From Nilaparvata lugens (lineage: Eukaryota; Arthropoda; Insecta; Hemiptera; Delphacidae), in contig NC_052504.1 in assembly GCF_014356525.2 (NCBI RefSeq), positions 61,429,637 to 61,493,636 of the forward strand: a stretch of 64,000 nt of DNA, written 5' to 3'. Of the stretch, positions 1-7,834 are shown piece after piece. Each line of letters begins with the position of its first letter. The stretch's first letter is position 1. Below the pieces are notes generated by a model. The model saw nothing but the letters and a program-made list of their open reading frames with translations, had not been told where the DNA came from and did no database searches. A program made the position numbers and the translations under genes.

Positions 1-470
1 ATTGCTTATGCGAGTAGGGGTTTAAGAGGTCCCGAAGTCCGATATACTACAACCGAGAAAGAGTGTCTAGCTGTGATATATGCCCTGAGAAAATTTAAGT
101 CATATGTGGAAGGTTACGAAATTACTGTGATTACCGACCATCAGTCCTTGAAGTGGTTGCATGCCATTCCCCATCCCACTGGTCGTTTAGCACGATGGGT
201 AATGGAAATGCAACAATATAATTTGAAAATAAAATATAGGAAAGGGAAGTTCAACATAGTTCCAGATGTACTCTCACGCACCCCCTGTAAGGAGGAGCTC
301 ACTTCGGGAGAAACGAACTCCGAGGGAGGGGTGGCCCCTATCGCTATTGGTCGAGAGAACGACGATAGCTGGGTAAAGAAAATTAAATCATTACTGATTG
401 CAGACCCCGAGAAATTCCCCGACTATACAGTTAGAGATGGGTTGTTGTATAGACACATTTGGCCTAGGAG
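1..470 (+). CDS. Ty3/gypsy pol fragment: RNase H, cut by the window edge
   Basis: The frame is open from base 1, so the gene starts outside the window; an internal Met at 73 is not the true start. The translation has the classic retrotransposon RNase H string around residues 19-52 (TTEKECLAVIYAL, then YVEGYEITVITDHQSLKWL) and the end-of-domain motif NIVPDVLSR. The RNase H domain degrades RNA in the RNA:DNA hybrid during reverse transcription. The protease and reverse transcriptase parts would lie to the left. The frame runs to a stop at 520-522, but recognisable pol homology leaves this frame at about 455-475 and resumes in frame 3, so the copy carries a frame break. Family assignment is confident; clade is not resolved. 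Confidence 0.9.
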
Positions 471-1730
471 GCGGCTCCAGAAGAGCAGAGTGCTGAGGGG
501 TGGAAGCTTTGTGTCCCAGTGAGCTGTCGCTCTGAAGTTTTACAACAAAATCATAATGCTCCTACCGCGGGTCACTTTGGCATATATCGTACATATGACA
601 AGATAGCGCGCCTATATTATTGGCCTGGATTGTTTAATGATGTTGCCACCTATGTACGGAGGTGTGATGACTGCCTTAAAATTAAGGTAGAACAGAGGAC
701 CCCATATGGTCGCATGAAAAATCCCCGTAAATTGTTTCACCCTTGGGAGACTGTCAGTACTGACTTAGTCGGCCCGTTACCCCGTTCCAAGTTAGGACAC
801 CGTTACATAGTCGTGTTTCAAGATCAGTTCACTAAGTGGACGGAAGTGGCCGCCCTATCTAAGGCAGATAGCGCAGGAGTCACGAAAGCTTTCCGTGAAT
901 TGATTGTCACACGGTATGGAGCACCTAGGATGCTCATTTGTGACAATGGAACCCAATACACTAGCAAGTATTTTCGCTCGTATTGTGAGGATAATGGCGT
1001 GAATGTGTTTTTCACCCCCCCATATTCTCCTAGTTGTAATCCTACTGAAAGAGTGAACCGTGTACTCAAAACTATGATACAAATCTTTGTAGGAGAGAAC
1101 CACTCGGATTGGGACCGATATTTAAGAGAATTTTGTTTTGCGATGAATACAACTATTCATCAAGGCACCCAATATACTCCAGCTTATCTCAACTTCGGTA
1201 GGGAATTGAGGGCTCCAGGTGAGTCCGCATTCGAGTCTCAAGACGATCCACGTACGCAGGGTTTTGAAAGTAGTCAGGCCACGCTACAGAAAAATATTAA
1301 GGTATTAATTCAAACCAGGAAAATTGTAGTGGATAATTTGGATAAAGCATATAGGGATGCTAGCCGTTATTATAATCTTCGGAGGCGAGATGTTAAGTTA
1401 TCCCCAGGTCAGTTGATATATAAGAGAGAACATTATTTATCTTCGGGAGTTGACCAGTTCGCCGCGAAACTCGCTCCAAAGTTCTCAGGCCCCTGGGAGG
1501 TGGTTGAGATATTGAGTCCTACAGTAGTGAAGGTTAAAGTAGCAGAGAATAAATCTGTGACTGTTCATGTGAAAGACATTAAGTTGTTACCCCCATGTGT
1601 AGAGGAGGAGGAGGGGGAATCTAGCTCTGAAGAACAGGCGAACGCAAATTGCGTTGGTGGAGTGAAGTGCGGGTTGCCTATACTAGCCTTAGACGGCGCA
1701 AGGTGCGGGGGCAGCACTTCATTCAACTAG
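471..1730 (+). CDS. Ty3/gypsy pol fragment: integrase
   Basis: This is the continuation of the upstream pol in another frame (first Met 519, stop 1728-1730). Numbering from that Met, an H2C2 zinc-binding region occupies about residues 10-55 (H...H, then CDDC). The catalytic core follows with Asp82 (STDLVGP), Asp142 (CDNGTQ) and Glu177 (NPTERVNR); the last two are 35 residues apart, as in the DDE triad. A C-terminal module with APKFSGPWEV resembles the GPY/F domain, and an acidic tail (VEEEEGESSSEE) ends the protein. Integrase inserts the cDNA into host DNA. All three catalytic residues are intact, so this part may be young although the copy is frameshifted. No coding overlap with the next ORF at 1990. 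Confidence 0.92.
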   Translation, partial: AAPEEQSAEGWKLCVPVSCRSEVLQQNHNAPTAGHFGIYRTYDKIARLYYWPGLFNDVATYVRRCDDCLKIKVEQRTPYGRMKNPRKLFHPWETVSTDLVGPLPRSKLGHRYIVVFQDQFTKWTEVAALSKADSAGVTKAFRELIVTRYGAPRMLICDNGTQYTSKYFRSYCEDNGVNVFFTPPYSPSCNPTERVNRVLKTMIQIFVGENHSDWDRYLREFCFAMNTTIHQGTQYTPAYLNFGRELRAPGESAFESQDDPRTQGFESSQATLQKNIKVLIQTRKIVVDNLDKAYRDASRYYNLRRRDVKLSPGQLIYKREHYLSSGVDQFAAKLAPKFSGPWEVVEILSPTVVKVKVAENKSVTVHVKDIKLLPPCVEEEEGESSSEEQANANCVGGVKCGLPILALDGARCGGSTSFN

Positions 1731-1989
1731 TTATTACGTTTCCCGTTAGATGCCGCGACAGGGTTGATTCACTGGTTTCTTGCTCCTTCTCTCGTTGTCG
1801 CATCGCATAAGACGTTCGAACCTTTTCTTTCAGGATATTTTTGTTATCTGTTTATTGTAGGGTTGCTTTTATCGCGTTCCCGATAATGATAATCTTGTCT
1901 TTCTACACTGTCGTTACCTGAATATTTTTGTATAAGCCCATCTAGTCGTCTTTCTATTGCTTCAGTAGTGCTTCGACTCTCTTAGCAGT
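1731..1989 (+). promoter_or_regulatory. Spacer after pol with a candidate 3' splice site
   Basis: This 259-base spacer contains the pyrimidine-rich tract CCTTTTCTTTCAG at 1821-1833, a good match to a 3' splice acceptor. In gypsy-like elements with a third gene, that gene is expressed from a spliced RNA. The tract lies about 155 bases before the Met of the next ORF. The splice site is inferred from sequence only. Confidence 0.4.
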
Positions 1990-2838
1990 ATGGCGCCTCG
2001 TCTTGGTCTACTTGATCGCTTTTTATCCATCGCTGAAGTGCGTTCACGTAATGTGAAAAGTAGGGAGGATGGTGTGTTGTTCCGTAGTTTGAAGGTGCGA
2101 CATTGGAACATGTCAGTGAGAGAGCGCCGCGGCGCTTTGTGCCGTATATCTACTGAAGCGCAGTGGGCGATTCCTATTGAAATCATGGGTGGGGTGGTGG
2201 TCGCTCTTGTGAACCGGTCCGACTCATCTGTATTACTCTTCGACCCTTGTCGGATAGCTGATACGACGCTTAGGGCTCGTATTTTGTGGCTTATTCATGA
2301 TCATTCCATGTTGAAAAATTTGGTTTCAGCTCCAGCATTTCACTTCCGATTCCATCCGTTTTATCGCGATTCACTCTCTTATTCCGATGCTGTGTTATAC
2401 ATTATTTTCCATTTGAATAGACATTTGCACGACTTGCCATATGCCCTGTCAACACCGTTGTCTGAAGTGGTGTCGGAGATCGGTCAGAGTATTCCAGAAC
2501 TAGATATTTCGGAATTTTCCTCCTTTTGTTCTGCTGTCAATGTATTTCCGCCTGTCGGTTCGACAGACTCTTCCCTGACATTTCCGTATCCTGAAGTGGT
2601 ATCCCCTGTCCCAACTGAGAACGAGGACGAGCTACTAGCTGATCCGGAAGACGACTCAACAACAGTAGAAGTCAATGAGTTTGTTCGAGTGGACAGTCAC
2701 CAGCAGTGTACCTCCTCCACATCGTCATCTTCTTCATCTTCGACCACTTCTTCCCCGCCCGCATCACATCCCTTCTCTTCTTCCCCTCTACCCGTAGCCC
2801 GTGTTCCCGAGGCTATTCCCCCGTACCGTTTCAACTGA
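1990..2838 (+). CDS. Accessory ORF downstream of gypsy pol, 282 aa, unknown function
   Basis: A 282-residue ORF sits between integrase and the putative 3' LTR, the place where env or another third gene sits in some gypsy elements. It shows no signal peptide, no transmembrane segment and no fusion-protein features, so it does not look like an envelope. Residues 60-145 alternate hydrophobic strands: GGVVVALV (67-74), SSVLLFDP (79-86), and YSDAVLYIIFHL (131-142). The order resembles the core of Ulp1/adenain-type cysteine proteases, but the expected His and Cys are not in place, so at best it would be an inactive relative. Residues about 210-225 are acidic, and about 240-265 are a Ser/Thr-rich low-complexity tract. 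Base composition matches the retroelement, not the AT-rich flank. Coding status is likely; function unknown. Confidence 0.55.
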   Translation: MAPRLGLLDRFLSIAEVRSRNVKSREDGVLFRSLKVRHWNMSVRERRGALCRISTEAQWAIPIEIMGGVVVALVNRSDSSVLLFDPCRIADTTLRARILWLIHDHSMLKNLVSAPAFHFRFHPFYRDSLSYSDAVLYIIFHLNRHLHDLPYALSTPLSEVVSEIGQSIPELDISEFSSFCSAVNVFPPVGSTDSSLTFPYPEVVSPVPTENEDELLADPEDDSTTVEVNEFVRVDSHQQCTSSTSSSSSSSTTSSPPASHPFSSSPLPVARVPEAIPPYRFN

Positions 2839-2864
2839 TACACGAAGTCTTGACTAACCATAGA

Positions 2865-3140
2865 ATGATTCCGGCGGAGGACATGGAATCAGTATCATCG
2901 ATCACTGGAGCAGCCGCGGAGGTCACCACGATGGATATAGAGTCATCTGCCCCCGCGTCGGCTATTTCAGCAGCGACACCGTCTACTTCCAGGAACCTGA
3001 ATCCCCCGATTTTCGACAGATCCCGCATTTTGTACAAACCTTACAATAAGCCAGGTGCTCGTAAGCGACGGGCCGGCCGTCCTAGGTTTAAAGTGCTCGG
3101 TCCCGACGGCAAGTGGAAGTGGATGAGAGTGCGACATTGA
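2865..3140 (+). CDS. Small basic ORF with AT-hook-like tail, 91 aa
   Basis: The frame is open from 2706, but residues before 2865 overlap the preceding ORF in another frame; I take Met 2865 (MIPAEDMESV), 26 bases after the previous stop. The N-terminal half is acidic and rich in Ser, Ala and Thr. The C-terminal 35 residues are strongly basic (PGARKRRAGRPRFKV, then GKWKWMRVRH), with a GRP core like that of an AT-hook. A role in binding nucleic acid is plausible but inferred. It ends about 440 bases before the polypurine tract, so it would be the last gene of the retroelement. It could also be a C-terminal exon or frame-shifted extension of the preceding ORF. Confidence 0.45.
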   Translation: MIPAEDMESVSSITGAAAEVTTMDIESSAPASAISAATPSTSRNLNPPIFDRSRILYKPYNKPGARKRRAGRPRFKVLGPDGKWKWMRVRH

Positions 3141-3579
3141 TCTCATATTATTTTCAATGAGGTATTAATTAGGAGGTTAGTTTTTTTTTTGAAGAGGATT
3201 ATTGTTGTTGTTTTCCTTTCTTTGCTCCGTTCTTTTATATTCAGTACAGTCGTCGAAATTTCCTTTTAAATATTTTTCTTTATTACAGCTGCTGCTCCCA
3301 GATACATAGGAATTTCAGATTTATAGCTCTATGCCGTCCTCACCATAATTTTAAAACTCATGTCCATTTCTTTAGAGTAAGATACCGTTGACGTCGACTC
3401 TCTATTTCCAAATTTATTTTTTCCCGGATATGACGTACTATTCCCCTGGACTTGACTTTCCTTTCTTTGTTGGTTGAACTTCATGGGACAATTCGGATGT
3501 GGTGTGGTTATACCCGGTATTCCCGACGTCGCCTTGTACCTTCAACGCCAATCCCCCCCCCTCCTTAGTAGGAGTGGGG
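3141..3579 (+). other. 3' untranslated part of the gypsy-like element, ending in a polypurine tract
   Basis: There is no ORF of note. The last bases (GTAGGAGTGGGG, 3568-3579) are purine-rich and lie directly before a TG dinucleotide, as expected for the plus-strand priming site of an LTR retrotransposon. A C-run lies just upstream at 3552-3561. Confidence 0.5.
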
Positions 3580-4620
3580 TGTCACAAAGTGAATTTTTGT
3601 GACGGATAGAGAGCCGTCGTCCAGCATAAAATTAGCGAAATTATTCTATTTTAGAATAGGAATAGGATCGTCTGCCAGATATATTTTGTTAGATTTGTAG
3701 TTGTGTATACATTATCACTATCGCCGTCAACCCCTTTAAATTAGCAGCATTCGTATCATCTAAACGATAAGCGGCTACCGAGTCGGGCCAGTATCGCTCT
3801 TCATGAAATTTCTGGAATAGAAATATTGTTTACCGGCCTGAATTAGTGTAGTAATTAGTATCAGTGTCGTCATTAGCTGCACCCTTATCATCAGCACTAG
3901 TGGATTCAAACCCTGTCACATGACTAGTGGCGTGATCGTCTTTTCAGACTCCCATTGGTCAGCAAGCCCCTTTTCCCCCGGCCTCCTAACTTTCAGCGAC
4001 CCGGTGTGGCTTCAAGGAGACCTGGGAGAGAGCAGTTGTTCGGTGGTTGAGCGTGAGATCGGGTCGCGAATCTCCTCTCCTTACGACGTTACCGACACTA
4101 ATTATTATTCTATCTTGTGTTAACGTAGAATATTGTAGGTCGAGTTCCGAACAACTCGGAGTTAGAATTCCCTTGTGGGTTTTTCTTTCTTGTCAGCTAT
4201 TTTTTTCCCGAATTCGTATCACTGGGGGTGAACGAATTATTCTTGGTTTTGAAACCTGTAAGGGATCTCAAGTTTGAGCTACAAACAGTTGAGTGGGGAA
4301 ATTTAGCTAGGCTTTTAAGCAAATTATTTTTGAGGGCTTAATTCTTAAGTCTCGACTCTGTCGCTTCACGACGTTTAAGTTTAGTGCGGGAATTTGTTTG
4401 CTATTCTCCGTATTTAATCCTGCAGTGATTCAGGTAACTGTATGTTAGGACTGGTCACTTGTGTGCATTTCCTCTTCTGTAATAAGGTAATCTCAGTTTT
4501 TAGGGGTGTATTTTCCTTATTAATTTTCATACTATAGAGTGGCCCTGTATTTTAAATTCGCTTAGCAGTTTCTGACTTGCTGTAATTCCAAGTAGGAAAA
4601 GCCCAATCCTTTTCCTAGAG
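3580..4620 (+). mobile_element. Putative 3' LTR of the gypsy-like element (right end not defined)
   Basis: The putative LTR begins with TGTCAC directly after the polypurine tract. Its first bases form a perfect 8-bp inverted repeat, GTCACAAA (3581-3588) with TTTGTGAC (3596-3603), separated by 7 bases. The 5' LTR lies outside the window, so the right boundary cannot be fixed by comparison; it may lie before or inside the tandem array that begins at 4621. Two ORFs near 3920-4277 are unsupported. Confidence 0.45.
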
Positions 4621-5935
4621 AACTCAGGTGCAGCTTGAGCTCGTCCTCGTCGAAGTTTCTAGACTGCGACATCCTTTCTCTTTCTCTCTCTTAACTTTTC
4701 CTATTCTATAACCCTTCTAGCTCTCAGGTACAGCTTGAGGACTTCCTCGCCGAAGTTTCTAGACTGCGGCAACCTTTCTCTTTCTCTCTCTTAACTTTCC
4801 CTATTCTATAATCCTTCTAGCTCTCAGGTACAGCTTGAGAACGTCCTCGCCGAAGTCCCCAGACTGCGGCATCCTCTCTCTTACTTTCTCTTCACTTTCC
4901 CTATTCTATAATCCTTCTAGCTCTCAGGTACAGCTTGAGGACTTCCTCGCCGAAGTTTCTAGACTGCGGCAACCTTTCTCTTTCTCTCTCTTAACTTTCC
5001 CTATTCTATAATCCTTCTAGCTCTCAGGTACAGCTTGAGAACGTCCTTGTCGAAGTCACAGACTGCGACGCTTCCTGCTCTCAGGTACAGCTTGAGAACG
5101 TCCTTGTCGAAGTCACAGACTGCAACGCTTCCTGCTCTCAGGTACAGCTTGAGAACGTCCTCGCCGAAGTCCCCAGACTGCGGCATCCTTTCTCTTACTT
5201 TCTCTTCACTTTCCCTATTCTATAATCCTTCTAGCTCTCAGGTACAGCTTGAGAACGTCCTCGCCGAAGTCCCCAGACTGCGGCATCCTTTCTCTTACTT
5301 TCTCTTCACTTTCCTTATTCTAAAATCCTTCCTGCTCTCAGGTACAACTTGAGAACGTCCTTGTCGAAGTCACAGACTGCGACGCTTCCTGCTCTCAGGT
5401 GCAGCTTGAGAACGTCCTTGTTGAAGTCACAGACTGCGACGCTTCCTGCTCTCAGGTGCAGCTTGAGAACGTCCTTGTCGAAGTCACAGACTGCGACGCT
5501 TCCTGCTCTCAGGTGCAGCTTGAGAACGTCCTTGTCGAAGTCACAGACTGCGACGCTTCCTGCTCTCAGGTACAGCTTGAGAACGTCCTTGTCGAAGTCA
5601 CAGACTGCGACGCTTCCTGCTCTCAGGTACAGCTTGAGAACGTCCTTGTCGAAGTCACAGACTGCGACGCTTCCTGCTCTCAGGTACAGCTTGAGAACGT
5701 CCTTGTCGAAGTCACAGACTGCGACGCTTCCTGCTCTCAGGTACAGCTTGAGAACGTCCTTGTCGAAGTCACAGACTGCGACGCTTCCCGCTCTCAGGTA
5801 CGGCTTGAGAACGTCCTTGTTGAAGTCACAGACTGCAACACTTCCTGCTCTCAGGTACAGCTTGAGAACGTCCTCGCCGAAGTCCCCAGACTGCGGCATC
5901 CTCTCTCTTCCTTCCTCTAAATTTTTCCTGCCCTG
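4621..5935. repeat. Composite tandem array of 57-bp and 100-bp units (18 units)
   Basis: Every unit begins CTCAGGT(A/G)CAGCTTGAG. Unit starts (at the CTCTCAGG anchor) are 4621, 4721, 4821, 4921, 5021, 5078, 5135, 5235, 5335, then every 57 bases (5392 to 5848). The spacings are four of 100, two of 57, two of 100, nine of 57 and a terminal partial unit. The 100-bp form is the 57-bp form plus a 43-bp T/C-rich spacer (TTCTCTTTCTCTCTCTTAAC-like). Because 57 is a multiple of 3, all frames stay open and produce long false ORFs made of 19-residue repeats on both strands. I do not call these proteins. Confidence 0.95.
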
Positions 5936-6660
5936 TATATTGCGAGATCTCAGTTCCAGACTAGAGATCGTTCCCGTCGCGGTCCTCAGACCAGCGAGAA
6001 GCTTAGGAGAATCCTTGTAAGCCCTTCCCTATCCTCTCATAATAGTCGACATACTGACTATTAATTAAAAGCGTTTCGGACGATTGAGAGTGATTCCCAT
6101 ACCCTTAAGGGCAGTTACAGATTGGCCCTTAATAACCGGCGCGCTGTCATCAGATCAGCGCGGAAATCCTGTTTAGCAGTTTCAGAATTGCTGAAAATCC
6201 TTTCGCAGCTGCAGGCTCGCGATTCAGAAATCCGACACCCGAAACCTCATCCTTTGAGCTTTAGTCATCATAAAATTGTAATAGATATACTATCTTTAGC
6301 TAGCAGGTTCAGCTTGCTGAGGACTATATCGCGGTTCACAGATCGCGAGTTATTGAACCAAACCCCATTAGTTATAGGAAGGAACAATCCTATTAACGAA
6401 TCTCCATTCCCCAGGCCCGATAAAATATTCCCTATACCTCTAACTCGGTATACCATATCCTGTACCTTATACCTCTTACGCCTCTCCAATCATATTGATC
6501 TAATACCGGGTGCGCAGGTTCAGTCTGCACACTGACAGCCCGCAGTCTCAGATTGCGAAAACCGTAACAAAAATTCTATATCATTCCTTGTTAAGCTCCA
6601 TCCCGAGTTCCTCCACCTACAACCTTTATTCCGGGCTTGCAGGTACAGCTTTGCTCGCCG
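5936..6660. repeat. Degenerate continuation of the tandem array
   Basis: Phrases of the array recur at wider spacing: a CAGGTTCAGCTTGCTGAGG block near 6305, CAGGTTCAGTCTGCAC near 6515 and CAGGTACAGCTTTGCTCGC near 6640, each followed 20-40 bases later by a TCGC...CAGATTGCG element. This suggests older, decayed units. The ORF at 6122-6535 has no recognisable product. Confidence 0.5.
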
Positions 6661-6724
6661 TCAACTCGCAGTTGGTTCAGATTGCGTACTACCTTTACAA
6701 ATATAATTATTTGTGGGGATCTGA

Positions 6725-7075
6725 TATCTGGATCCGTATCCTTGGTTAAGGTTACCTCAATTCTCCCTAACACCCAACCTGAATTTCAAGAGCCGAGGGC
6801 CGAATCGGCCAACAACGGCACGGGCACACACTCTTCCCTTCAAATTAAATACCTCCCGCCAAAGACAGAGGGTAAAGAATCAGGACAAGGGGAGAAGTGT
6901 AGGTCCAGTATCTCCACCAGTCAATACGGTCACCGACCCCGACCCATACCCGGCTGTAGCTAGTCCGCGTCGTAGCAATACTTCGCAATTATTAGAAAAC
7001 CTAGAGGGTGGAATAGGACATTCTAATAAAGTAATAAACATTATACAAAATTCAAAATTATTTAAATTCAAAACT
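6725..7075 (+). pseudogene. Possible gag-like coding fragment of a retroelement, truncated
   Basis: A frame open from 6725 without a Met reads through PVSPPVNTVTDPDPYPAV and then SQLLENLEGGIGHSNKV. The style (Pro-rich, then an amphipathic helical segment) fits the N-terminal part of a retroelement gag, but I cannot name a family. It stops resembling protein at about 7070, where a sequence duplicated at 7695 begins. If the region from 3580 is LTR plus leader, this would be the start of a second, truncated element sharing the LTR. Low confidence. Confidence 0.25.
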
Positions 7076-7218
7076 CAATGTGCAATCCAAATACGTTTCC
7101 TTCACAATATTGAAAAGAATGTAAAACTATCCCCAAAGTATGATGTTGAGATGTTACCAAATATGTTACTTGAATTCAGTTGACAAAATGCTCAGGGTCG
7201 TTTAGAGCTTGAATAACG
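7076..7218 (+). repeat. Direct repeat, copy 1 (partner at 7695-7834)
   Basis: About 140 bases starting TGTGCAATCCAAATACGTTT and containing TATGATGTTGAGATGTTACC and GCTCAGGGTCGT match 7695-7834 in the same orientation with scattered substitutions and small indels. It starts exactly where the GC-richer retroelement block ends. Confidence 0.85.
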
Positions 7219-7694
7219 CTTCATAACGAACCCATTCATAGTTATTACGTAGGTGAGTTAGTATTAAAGTATAGTTATTATTTATAGTTAGGTCCACATG
7301 AAGGCTTTTCAACACGTGGGCTATACATTTTTTCGTATGTTATAATATTACAGTAGTAGGCTATTGTAGTTTGCTCTTCTCTCTCTAAAATGATCGAAAG
7401 CTTCACCATTTCCATCTCTGTTGATTTTATAGCCGAATAGAATCGATAAATCGTTCAGCATTATCTAATCGATCATAATATATTTATGATTTTCCCAGAT
7501 GGACGAAGGTTTTCTCATTCACTTGTCAGAGTGAATCGTATCAGATTTGATTGAATGCTACATGAATATGACGCTGAATTTCCCATTCCAAAAGCAATAA
7601 ACTGTCAACATGCTGAGATTGCACGATTTTGAGCTGCTTTTCATCGTGACAAGAGTAACTTCCAACACCCATCCTTCCTCAACAGACGTCCATG
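7219..7694. other. AT-rich spacer between direct repeats
   Basis: I see no gene here. A minus-strand ORF (7558-7779) has no recognisable product. Confidence 0.4.
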
Positions 7695-7834
7695 CAGTGT
7701 GCAATCCAAATACGTTTTCCTCTGAATATTGAAAAGAATGTAAACCTATCCCCGAAGTATGATGTTGAGATGTTACCAAATGTTACTTGCATCAGTTGAG
7801 AAAATGCTCAGGGTCGTATAAAGCTTGAATGACG
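7695..7834 (+). repeat. Direct repeat, copy 2 (partner at 7076-7218)
   Basis: This is the second copy of the ~140-base repeat, including AAAATGCTCAGGGTCGT near its right end. Confidence 0.85.

Noticed and set aside
1990..2838. Accessory ORF considered as an envelope gene
   Set aside because: No signal peptide, transmembrane segment, or fusion-type cleavage site is visible.
3920..4277. Overlapping ORFs in the putative LTR
   Set aside because: Short, in different frames, and without recognisable content.
5315..6020. Long repetitive ORFs on both strands (19-residue repeats)
   Set aside because: They are a by-product of the 57-bp tandem period; several frames stay open at once and the ORFs end where the array ends.
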